From positions 1 through 64,000 of the forward strand of contig CATOSZ010000014.1 of assembly GCA_951812805.1 (NCBI GenBank): 64,000 nucleotides of DNA, read 5' to 3'. A program made the translations under genes and the position numbers. The DNA is from an uncultured Alphaproteobacteria bacterium (GTDB lineage Bacteria > Pseudomonadota > Alphaproteobacteria > GCA-2731375). The notes beneath the pieces are model-generated. The model ran no database searches and was not told the origin of the DNA. It saw only the letters and a list, made by a program, of their open reading frames with translations. Below, piece after piece: positions 25,785 to 32,932 of the stretch (positions are counted from its first letter, which is position 1; every line of letters starts with the position of its first letter).

Positions 25785-27233
25785 TCACTCGGCGCCGAGC
25801 AGATGGTGGAGTGACTTCTTCAGCGTCGGATGGCGGAAGGTAAAGCCGGTCGCATGCGCGTTGAGGGGGGCGACATACTGCCCGCCGAGGAACAGCTCTT
25901 CCGCCAGCTCGCCGCCGAGGCGACGCAGCAACGGCGCGGGCAACGCGAACCAGGCCGGCCGGTGCAACTGGCGGGCCAGCGTCCGGGTGAATTCGGCGTT
26001 GGTGACCGGTTCCGGCGCGGTGGCGTTCAGGCGGCCCTGGACACAGGGCCGGGCCAGCGCATGGCCGATCAGGCGGACCAGGTCGTCGGCGTCGATCCAG
26101 CTCATCCATTGGGCGCCAGAGCCGAAGCGGCCGCCGAGGCCGAATTCGAAGGGCGTCAGCAGGCGGTTGAGAATGCCGCCTTCCAGCCCCAGCACCAGGC
26201 CGATGCGCAGCAGCACGACGCGCACGCCGAGCGGCTTCGCGGCCAGTGCCGCCTGTTCCCAGGCCTTGCAGATTTCGTGAGTGAACGACGGCTTGGCGCC
26301 CGAGGTCTCGTCCAGGCGGCGGGTCCGGCGCAGGCCGTACCAGCCGACGGCCGAACCGCTGACGAGCACGGCGGGCGGCGTCGCCAGGCGCCGGGCCAGC
26401 GCCACAACCGCCCGCGTCGTCTCGACCCGGCTTTCCCGGATGCGTCGGCGTTTGGCCGGTGTCCACCAGAAATCGCCGATCGGCTCACCGGCCAGGTTGA
26501 CGATGGCGTCGATCCCGCGCGCGGCGTCGATCTGCTCGAGGTCGGTCACGATCTCGATCGGGGCGGGCAGCGGCGTGCCCCCCGCCGGATCGCGCACCAG
26601 GGCGACGACGCGGTGACCGCTCGCCTGCAGGGCTGCGACCAGGCGCCGGCCGATGAAGCCGGTCGCACCGGTGATGAGGACCGTCCACGGCGTCTCGGCC
26701 TCGGGTATCAGGCCGGCGGCACCCGCCGGCGGCAGGCGATGGAGCCGCCTGGCCGCGGTGCAATCGCGCAGGCATGAAAGCGCGGTGCCGAGGGCGGCGA
26801 GGCACAGCAGGACACTCCAGGCCCCGTGGTTCGCCGCGAGGAGCATGCTCGGCCGCGCCGCCCAGTGCCAAAGCAGCGGCAGCAGCAGGACCAGAATGGC
26901 GCCGTAGTTGACGGCGAGCAGGGTGTGGGCGATCCGCTCGCTCGCCGGCAGCTTGCGGCTGCGATCCTCCTCCACGAAGTCGGCGAGCGTGACCAGGACC
27001 TCGACCACCAGCAGGGCGATCATGGCCAGCGCGAAGCCGCCCTGCGGCGTCGACCAGGCCAGCGTCGCGAACAGCACCGCGTAGAGGCCGTTGCGCGCGC
27101 CGTGCAGCCACAGCTCACCGCGCTGGCGTGGGCGCCAGGCGATCCGCTCGGTCAGTTCATGGTGATAGACGGTGTCGAACAGGCCCATGACCAGCTGGGC
27201 CAGGATCAGATACCAGAGCATGTCGGGAATCAT
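25785..27233 (-). CDS. Fusion: N-terminal membrane domain + TIGR01777-family SDR epimerase
   Basis: A 482-residue protein. Residues 1 to about 165 hold four to five hydrophobic helices, with MIPDMLWYLILAQLVMGLFDTVYHHEL at the start, and resemble small integral-membrane proteins found next to this SDR family. The C-terminal 300 residues are an atypical extended SDR of the TIGR01777 type, with TGATGFIGRRLV, NLAGEPIGDFWWTPAKRRRI, VSGSAVGWYG and GRFGSGAQWMSWIDADD. Role and substrate are unknown for the family. It overlaps the DUF4166 gene by 4 bp. Confidence 0.88.
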   Translation of the reverse strand: MIPDMLWYLILAQLVMGLFDTVYHHELTERIAWRPRQRGELWLHGARNGLYAVLFATLAWSTPQGGFALAMIALLVVEVLVTLADFVEEDRSRKLPASERIAHTLLAVNYGAILVLLLPLLWHWAARPSMLLAANHGAWSVLLCLAALGTALSCLRDCTAARRLHRLPPAGAAGLIPEAETPWTVLITGATGFIGRRLVAALQASGHRVVALVRDPAGGTPLPAPIEIVTDLEQIDAARGIDAIVNLAGEPIGDFWWTPAKRRRIRESRVETTRAVVALARRLATPPAVLVSGSAVGWYGLRRTRRLDETSGAKPSFTHEICKAWEQAALAAKPLGVRVVLLRIGLVLGLEGGILNRLLTPFEFGLGGRFGSGAQWMSWIDADDLVRLIGHALARPCVQGRLNATAPEPVTNAEFTRTLARQLHRPAWFALPAPLLRRLGGELAEELFLGGQYVAPLNAHATGFTFRHPTLKKSLHHLLGAE

Positions 27234-27904
27234 CGAACGACCTCCTCGAAGGCGATGACCTGCTCGACCAGGCGGCCGAGGCGCGCATTGTCGAGGGTCA
27301 ATGTGAAGATGAAGCGGCGAAAATCGACCGAAACATGGCGCACCGTCAGCCGGCCGGGCGACAGCCAGCGGGGCAGCCAGAGCCGGCGACCGGCAAGGGC
27401 GAGGAAGTAGCGCTCCGCGTGAAAGGTCAGGCCGTCGGGCGCCGCCGTGAGGCGCAGGCTGAAGCCGAGGCCGCGACCGACATGCTCCTCGAGGCCGCTC
27501 GGCCCGGCGAAGTGCTTTGCCGAATGGATGACCTGGGGAAAGCCGCGCCGGCGTGCATGCAGCAGGGTCCAGGCCTGGTGGCCGTCGTCGGCGTCTTCAC
27601 CGACCGTGACGAGGCAGGGGAGGTCCCCCTCCCGGTCGAGGCGGAGCGGGCCGCCGAGCAGGCGCCCGAACTGGGCCAGCCACCAGCCCCAACGGCTGAG
27701 CCGGGCACACAGGACGCGGCCGGCATAGACGAAGGCCTCGCCCTCGCGCGGGCGGCGCGCGAAGCGGGCGCGCACGTCCGCCGGCAGTTCGGCCCAGGCG
27801 GCGGGGCCGAGCAATCGGCGATAGCGCTCGTCCGGGCGTGCGGCGGGCGCGTCGGGCAGCGCCTCGCGGCTGGCGGGGAGGGTTGGGATCGGCGCCGTTC
27901 GCAT
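27230..27904 (-). CDS. DUF4166 domain protein
   Basis: A 224-residue protein with the DUF4166 pattern in its C-terminal half: F at HSAKHFAGPSGLEEHVGRGLGF and RYFLALAGRRLWLP, then VDFRRFIFTLTLDNARLGRLVEQV. The N-terminal 25 residues are proline- and alanine-rich and look disordered. No signal peptide or transmembrane helix is visible. DUF4166 is of unknown function and is often encoded near membrane or SDR proteins, as here. It overlaps the following SDR fusion gene by 4 bp and follows gbsR after 15 bp. Confidence 0.85.
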   Translation of the reverse strand: MRTAPIPTLPASREALPDAPAARPDERYRRLLGPAAWAELPADVRARFARRPREGEAFVYAGRVLCARLSRWGWWLAQFGRLLGGPLRLDREGDLPCLVTVGEDADDGHQAWTLLHARRRGFPQVIHSAKHFAGPSGLEEHVGRGLGFSLRLTAAPDGLTFHAERYFLALAGRRLWLPRWLSPGRLTVRHVSVDFRRFIFTLTLDNARLGRLVEQVIAFEEVVR

Positions 27905-27919
27905 CGATCCCGCCTCCGC

Positions 27920-28477
27920 CTACTTCGCCTTGCCGAGGGGCAGCAGGTCGACGATGCGGGCGCCGAGGCGGAGGATCGCCGCCAGTTTCGTCGGCGGCAC
28001 GGCGTGCATCTGTTCGTACCAGCGATCGAGCCGGGTGGTGAAGTCGAGCATGGCCTCGAGCCGCGCGCGCGCGGTCGGGCCGACGTCGTCGTCCTCCCGC
28101 GCCTCCGCCACGCAGCGTCGAAGCGCGGCGACGGCGGGGTCGAGTTCGCGCTCCTTGCGCCCGGCGATGATCCGCCGGACCAGCTCCCAGACGTCGGCCA
28201 CGGCCTCGAAATGGTCGCGCCGATCGCCCTTCATCGGGACCCGGTGGATCAGGTCCCAGGCCAGCAGTTCCTTCAACGAGGTCGAGACGTTCGAACGCGC
28301 CAGCCGCAGCGTGGCCGCGATGTCCTCCGCCGTCAGCGGGCGCTCCGACACATAGAGCAGGGCATGGATCTGACTGACCGACCGGCTGATTCCCCACACA
28401 CTCCCCATGTCGCCCCAATAGAGCACGAAGCGATCCAGCGGCGGGGGGAGATCATTATTGTTCGTAATTTCTATCAT
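27920..28477 (-). CDS. GbsR/MarR-family transcriptional regulator
   Basis: A 185-residue winged-helix regulator of the GbsR type. The DNA-binding domain spans about residues 20-85: GDMGSVWGISRSVSQIHALLY, then LTAEDIAATLRLARSNVSTSLKELL as the recognition helix region. The rest is a helical dimer or ligand part. It is first in a run with the DUF4166, SDR fusion and nucleoside transporter genes, so it probably controls them. Its predicted promoter puts the transcription start at or just before the ATG (see the promoter entry), and a palindrome covers the start codon, which fits autoregulation. Confidence 0.9.
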   Translation of the reverse strand: MIEITNNNDLPPPLDRFVLYWGDMGSVWGISRSVSQIHALLYVSERPLTAEDIAATLRLARSNVSTSLKELLAWDLIHRVPMKGDRRDHFEAVADVWELVRRIIAGRKERELDPAVAALRRCVAEAREDDDVGPTARARLEAMLDFTTRLDRWYEQMHAVPPTKLAAILRLGARIVDLLPLGKAK

Positions 28478-28486
28478 AACAGAAAT
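28467..28486 (-). promoter_or_regulatory. Palindromic operator overlapping gbsR start
   Basis: Inverted repeat ATTTCT - 8 bases - AGAAAT. It spans the ATG of gbsR (28475-28477) and part of the predicted -10 box. A repressor bound here would block RNA polymerase, so it is a candidate self-binding site for the GbsR-family protein. Confidence 0.6.
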
Positions 28487-28512
28487 ATCGGAAGTTCATG
28501 ACCGGATGTCAA
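28484..28512 (-). promoter_or_regulatory. Sigma-70-type promoter of the gbsR operon
   Basis: On the minus strand a perfect -35 box TTGACA (28507-28512) is followed by a 17-bp spacer and the -10-like GATATT (28484-28489). The gbsR ATG begins 6 bases after the -10 box, which would make the mRNA leaderless or nearly so. No ribosome-binding site is seen upstream of the ATG, which is consistent. Confidence 0.65.
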
Positions 28513-28807
28513 GTTGCTTTTCGGATCAAATCGATTGGCGTTCGCCCGCATTCCGGCGGGTCGGCATGCCGTCTTCACCCGCCATCAAATTGCCTTGATC
28601 CGGCCCTTTCGCGGTCGCAAGGCGGGACCACATAGGGGTCAGAGAGGCTTTTCTCTCCGGCCGTCGCCGCGCTCGCCCCTCCCCCCGTCGACGCGGCGGC
28701 GGTCCTCTCCCTCCTCGTGTCCCGAGGGGCGTCGCCTGCGGGCGGCGCCCCTCAGCCCTTGCGGTTCCGGCCGCCATCGGGTCCGATTGTACGGGGAGAC
28801 CACGATC
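28513..28807. other. Intergenic region with a hairpin and a degenerate repeat half
   Basis: There is no coding gene in this 295-bp gap. At 28632-28642 it holds ATAGGGGTCAG, which matches one end of the palindromic repeats at 24361 and 29482, followed by a short AGAGA/TCTCT pair rather than the usual arm. At 28724-28753 there is a strong GC-rich stem: GAGGGGCG pairs with CGCCCCTC, with a GCC/GGC inner stem. No T-run follows, so it is not an obvious terminator. It may be a structured leader of the PNPOx-like gene. Confidence 0.5.
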
Positions 28808-29434
28808 ATGACCGACGAGAGCCCGACCAGCGACGTCGCCTTCAGCCCGGCGGTGAAGGCGCTGCAGAGCCGCATGGGCTCACGCCCGGCCTTCGCGACG
28901 CTGGAGGCCGAGGGCGGCTTTCGCCGAGACATCGACGATGGCCTGGCGGCGTTCCTGGCGCTGCGCGATTCCTTCTATTTTGCGACCGCCAGCGCGGCCG
29001 GCCAGCCCTATGTCCAGCATCGCGGCGGGCCGGCGGGGTTTCTCAAGGTCGTCGATTCGCAAACCCTCGCCTTCGCCGACTTCGCCGGCAACCGGCAGTA
29101 CATTTCCGCCGGCAATCTCGATGAGAATGACCGGGTGATGCTGTTCCTGATCGACTATCCGCGCCGCCAGCGGATCAAGATCTGGGGCCGGGCGGAGGTG
29201 GTGGAGGACGACGCCGGCCTCCTCGACACCCTCGCCGACGCGGCCTACAAGGGCCGGCCGGAACGAGCCATCCGCATCCAGGTCACCGCCTGGGACGTCA
29301 ACTGCCCGCGCCACATCACCCGCCGGGTAAGCGAGAGCGAGCTCGGCCCCGTCGTCCAACCCCTCCTCGACAAGATCGCCGGCCTCGAAGCCGAACTCGC
29401 CAAGCTCCGCCGCCGCCTCGCAGAGGTCTCCTGA
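28808..29434 (+). CDS. Pyridoxamine 5'-phosphate oxidase family protein
   Basis: A 208-residue flavin split-barrel protein. The core DSFYFATASAAGQPYVQHRGGPAGFLKVVDS followed by FADFAGNRQYISAGNLDENDRVMLFLIDYPRRQRIKIWG is characteristic of a PNPOx-like subgroup annotated as general FMN-binding stress or split-barrel proteins. It is unlikely to be the biosynthetic PdxH. The C-terminal 30 residues form a short amphipathic coiled coil. I chose the ATG at 28808 because the family core starts soon after it, and upstream in-frame text is low-complexity. It converges with the DapA-like gene, and a palindrome lies between. Confidence 0.85.
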   Translation: MTDESPTSDVAFSPAVKALQSRMGSRPAFATLEAEGGFRRDIDDGLAAFLALRDSFYFATASAAGQPYVQHRGGPAGFLKVVDSQTLAFADFAGNRQYISAGNLDENDRVMLFLIDYPRRQRIKIWGRAEVVEDDAGLLDTLADAAYKGRPERAIRIQVTAWDVNCPRHITRRVSESELGPVVQPLLDKIAGLEAELAKLRRRLAEVS

Positions 29435-29481
29435 CCGCGCTGACGTCGCCTCCGGACCCGAGTCACTTACGAGCCCGGCTT

Positions 29482-29556
29482 GGAAAAGGGGTCAGGTCTT
29501 GTTTGTTGCATATATCAGTATTGTCTAGGCAAAAAACAAGACCTGACCCCTTTTCC
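29482..29556. repeat. Large palindrome, dispersed repeat (REP/MITE-like), copy 2
   Basis: A perfect 23-bp inverted repeat, arms at 29482-29504 and 29534-29556. After one mismatch the stem gains four more pairs. Eighteen bases of each arm are identical to the palindrome at 24361-24443, but the outer bases and loop differ, so these are related copies rather than a recent duplication of one segment. Like copy 1 it sits between convergent genes (PNPOx-like and DapA-like). Confidence 0.88.
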
Positions 29557-29616
29557 GGTGTTCGATCTGGGTGGCGATCGGCGGATGGGGATGCGCTGGC
29601 GGGGGGAGGGGTGGGG

Positions 29617-30534
29617 TTAGACGAGGGGTTTCAGGGCGGCTTCGATTTTGCGGCATTGGCGGGGCGAGGCGGGGGGCATCGGGGCGCGGGGCAGGCCGCC
29701 TTTCAGGCCTTGCAGCGTGAGCGCGTGCTTGGTCGCGGCCGGCAGGTTGTTGGAGCCGGGCTCCATGTCCGCGTGCATGGCGTTCCACAGCTTCAGCAGG
29801 CGGCCGTGCAGGGCCAGCGCCGTCTTGTGGTCGCCCGCCTTCACCGCGTCCCACAGCGCGACGGAGGCGTGCGGGGCCGCCGTCAGGATCGCCGCGATGG
29901 CACCGTGCGCGCCGAGCTGGAAGGACGAATACATCAAGGCGTCGACGGCGCTGAAGATGCGGCTGCCGCGCGGTGCGGCCTGCATCAGGTCGGCGAACAG
30001 CTTGAGGTCGCCGGCGCTCTGCTTGACGCCGACGACGCCCGGCACGCGGCGCATGATGCGGATCAGCAGCTCGGGCGAAAGATAGCTCCAGGGCACTACG
30101 TTGTAGATGACGATGGGCGCCTTGCAGGCCTCGGCGACGGTCTGGAAATGCGCCTCCATGTGCGCGTCGTCGGGCCGGAAGACATAGTGCACCGGCGTGA
30201 TCTGCAACGCCGCCGCGCCGGCTTTCTCCGCCGCCTGGCCGCGCAGGATCGCCTCCCGCGTCGAATTGACGATGATGCCGGCGACGACGGGAATGCGCCC
30301 GTCCACCGTCTCGACGGCGATTTTCACCAGTCGGGTCGCTTCATCGCCGTCCAGGGCATGGCCCTCGCCCGTGCTGCCGCCGACGGCGACGCCGTGCACG
30401 CCGGCATCGAGCATGAATTTCACCTGTGCGCGGAAGGCCCGCTCGTCGATGGTGCCCTTGGCATTAAAGGGCGTGGCGATCGGCGGAATGATGCCGGCGA
30501 GGTCGGCGGCGGCGAATGCGGGCGTGCTGGCCAT
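29617..30534 (-). CDS. Dihydrodipicolinate synthase / N-acetylneuraminate lyase family protein
   Basis: A 305-residue class I aldolase of the DapA family. The Schiff-base Lys is Lys171 (VVGVKQSAGD), the catalytic Tyr is Tyr144 (IVIYNVVPW) and the substrate loop is GGSTGEGHAL at about residue 52. True DapA usually has GTTGE, so the loop here suggests another 2-oxo acid (a lyase for a sugar acid or a pyruvate-aldol compound). The ATG at 30534 is fixed by the family start; a longer frame upstream runs opposite the next gene and is not real. It is divergent from the 763-residue protein gene, with about 96 bp between. Confidence 0.87.
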   Translation of the reverse strand: MASTPAFAAADLAGIIPPIATPFNAKGTIDERAFRAQVKFMLDAGVHGVAVGGSTGEGHALDGDEATRLVKIAVETVDGRIPVVAGIIVNSTREAILRGQAAEKAGAAALQITPVHYVFRPDDAHMEAHFQTVAEACKAPIVIYNVVPWSYLSPELLIRIMRRVPGVVGVKQSAGDLKLFADLMQAAPRGSRIFSAVDALMYSSFQLGAHGAIAAILTAAPHASVALWDAVKAGDHKTALALHGRLLKLWNAMHADMEPGSNNLPAATKHALTLQGLKGGLPRAPMPPASPRQCRKIEAALKPLV

Positions 30535-30630
30535 GGTGCGGGATCCTTCATGCTGCGGTCTCGCGGAATGTTCTAGCCGCTGTCGCCCGCTGCCGCTACC
30601 CTCGCGCCTGGAAACGGGGAGGAGAGTGCG

Positions 30631-32922
30631 ATGGGTGGCGGCCCGGTGAAGTTCGAAGTGATGGGCGCGGTCTGGCCGGCGGCGGAGCCGGCGGACGCGG
30701 CGATGCTCTACGGCCATGCCGAGATGACACCGACGGGCGCCTTCGAGGCGCGCAGCCTGCAGACCTTCCGCCTGACCTATACGGCCGGGCGCTACGGCCT
30801 CGACGACACCGGCGCGATCCGTGTCGTCTTCCGCTATTTCGGCGACTGGGGCGCCTTCCAGACGCACGACCCGACGGCGGCGAACTATGTCACCGTCTCC
30901 GCCTCCAACGGCAATCCGCTGCGCCTCGAGTATCGCGACCGGGGCGGCCAGCGTCCCTTCCTGAAGAGTATCGACGTCGCCGTGCGCGGTGGCTTCATCC
31001 GCGAGGGCGACCGCATCACCATCGTTTTCGGCGATACCTCGGGCGGCGGGCCCGGCATGCAGCTGCAGACCTTCGTCGAGAGCGGTTTCGAATTCAAGGT
31101 GCTGGCCGATGTCTGTGCTACCGGCCATTTCGTGCCGATCCCGGACACGCCGCACATCTCGATCGTGCCGGGGCCGCCGCACCTCTGGCGGGCCGTGTTG
31201 CCGACGCTGCGCCGCCCGGGCGAGCGCTTCCATCTCGGCATCAAGGCTGAGGACCTGTGGGGCAACCCGACGCCGCAGGCCGCCCGGCGCCTTCGCCTGG
31301 AGGCTGATCAGCCGGTCGAGGGCCTGCCTGAGGTGATCGAGCACGGGCCGGGACAACGGGCGACCACGATCGAGCCATTGAGCTTCACCACGCCGGGGCG
31401 CCTGGTGGTCCGCGTGTTCGACGACGAGAGTGGGGAGCTGGTGGCGGTGACCAATCCGCTGCGCATCGTCGAGGGGCCGATCAGCGGCTACTGGGCCGAC
31501 CTGCATGGACAGAGCGGCGAATCCATCGGCATCAACACGGCCTGGGAGTATTACACCTTCGGGCGCGAATGCTCCTTCCTCGACGCCTGCAGCCACCAGG
31601 CCAACGACTTCCAGATCAACAAGGCGTTCTGGCGCCAGCTGAACGAGCTTTCGGCCGACTTCCACGAGGACGGGCGATTCATCACCTTTCCGGGCTTCGA
31701 GTGGTCCGGCAACACCGGCGTCGGCGGCGATCGCAACGTCTATTTCCGCACCGAGGGGCGGCAGATCCACCGTTCCTCCCATGCGCTGATCCCCGACCGC
31801 TCCGACCTCGACACCGACGCGCCGAACGCCGTGGCGCTGTTCGAGGCGCTCGACGGCGAGGATGCCGTGGTCTACGCCCATGTCGGTGGTCGCTATGCGG
31901 ACATCTCCTACGCACACGACGGTCGCTTCGAGACGGCGATGGAAATCCATTCCGCCTGGGGCACCTTCGAATGGCTGATCGAGGATTGCTTCGATCTCGG
32001 CCACCGGGTCGGCGTCGTCTGCAATTCGGACGGCCACAAAGGACGCCCCGGCGCGAGCTATCCGGGCGCGGCCACCTTCGGGGCCTATGGCGGGTTGACC
32101 TGCTTTCTGACGGATCGTCTGGACCGCGACGCCATCTTCGAGGCGTTGCGCCGGCGCCATCACTACGGCACCACCGGCAACCGCCTGCACCTGGAGGTGA
32201 GCGCCGCTTTCCCCGAGGGCGGCACCCTCTTCGAGCGCGATCCAAAAGCGCACGGCACGATCGAGGGACGCCCCGTCGATGCCGCGATCATGGGCGACAT
32301 CGTCCAGACCGGCGGCGCGGTCCGGCTCTCCGTCAAGGCCGAGGGCGGCGCGCCGATCGAGCGGATCGACGCGCTGAACGGACGCGAGTGCGTGGCGACG
32401 CTGCGCGGTCACGGCGCGGGTGATCTCGGCCAGCGCATCCGGGTGATCTGGAGCGGGGCGGAGTATCGCGGTCGCGGCCGGCAATCGACCTGGCGGGGCA
32501 CCGCCCGCTTCCGGAATTGCCGCATTCGCCATATGGCGAAGATCAATGCCTGGAATCACGAGCGGCGGTTGGAGGTCTCGGGCCACGATTTGGTCCGCTT
32601 CGAGGCAATCACCACCGGCAACTTCGGCGGCTTCGACGTCTGGCTCGACGAGGGGGCCGAGGCCCGCCTCGAGCTCGCCGGCAATCACGTCGGCACCGAA
32701 GTGGCGCTGGCCGAGATCGGCCTCGAGGATCTGGTGCTGGACGCGGGCGGCCTCGCCCGGCGAATGCGGGTCTTCCGCCTGCCGGAGGAAATGGCCGGCG
32801 GCGAGCTGGCCGGCGAGGTCGAGGTGCCGCTCAGCGAGACGGGCGACAATCCGCTATGGGTCCGGGTGACCACGGAAGACGGCTTCCAGGCTTGGAGCAG
32901 CCCGATCTACGTCTTCCGTTGA
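30631..32922 (+). CDS. Large PHP-like (DUF3604-like) metal-dependent hydrolase candidate
   Basis: A 763-residue protein with no signal peptide. Residues 1 to about 285 and 480-763 are beta-rich and of unknown fold. The middle part resembles a PHP/DUF3604 phosphoesterase: WADLHGQSGES (D290, H292), CSHQAND (H322), FPGFEWSGNT (E357), YAHVGGRY (H417), EIHSAWG (H440) and CNSDGHKGRP (D467, H469) are spaced as metal-ligand clusters. The first motif is HGQ rather than the usual HxH. The substrate is unknown. GGGGAGGAG precedes the ATG. Neighbours are a divergent DapA-like lyase and a convergent FGGY kinase, which suggests processing of a sugar acid or phosphorylated sugar derivative. Confidence 0.68.
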   Translation: MGGGPVKFEVMGAVWPAAEPADAAMLYGHAEMTPTGAFEARSLQTFRLTYTAGRYGLDDTGAIRVVFRYFGDWGAFQTHDPTAANYVTVSASNGNPLRLEYRDRGGQRPFLKSIDVAVRGGFIREGDRITIVFGDTSGGGPGMQLQTFVESGFEFKVLADVCATGHFVPIPDTPHISIVPGPPHLWRAVLPTLRRPGERFHLGIKAEDLWGNPTPQAARRLRLEADQPVEGLPEVIEHGPGQRATTIEPLSFTTPGRLVVRVFDDESGELVAVTNPLRIVEGPISGYWADLHGQSGESIGINTAWEYYTFGRECSFLDACSHQANDFQINKAFWRQLNELSADFHEDGRFITFPGFEWSGNTGVGGDRNVYFRTEGRQIHRSSHALIPDRSDLDTDAPNAVALFEALDGEDAVVYAHVGGRYADISYAHDGRFETAMEIHSAWGTFEWLIEDCFDLGHRVGVVCNSDGHKGRPGASYPGAATFGAYGGLTCFLTDRLDRDAIFEALRRRHHYGTTGNRLHLEVSAAFPEGGTLFERDPKAHGTIEGRPVDAAIMGDIVQTGGAVRLSVKAEGGAPIERIDALNGRECVATLRGHGAGDLGQRIRVIWSGAEYRGRGRQSTWRGTARFRNCRIRHMAKINAWNHERRLEVSGHDLVRFEAITTGNFGGFDVWLDEGAEARLELAGNHVGTEVALAEIGLEDLVLDAGGLARRMRVFRLPEEMAGGELAGEVEVPLSETGDNPLWVRVTTEDGFQAWSSPIYVFR

Positions 32923-32932
32923 GGTCGCCCCG

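Noticed and set aside
28513..28807. FMN riboswitch before the PNPOx-like gene
   Set aside because: The conserved RFN element sequence blocks are not present; only a simple stem is visible.
30535..32688. Long minus-strand extension upstream of the DapA-like gene
   Set aside because: It runs opposite the 763-residue gene and has no family resemblance; the DapA family starts at 30534.
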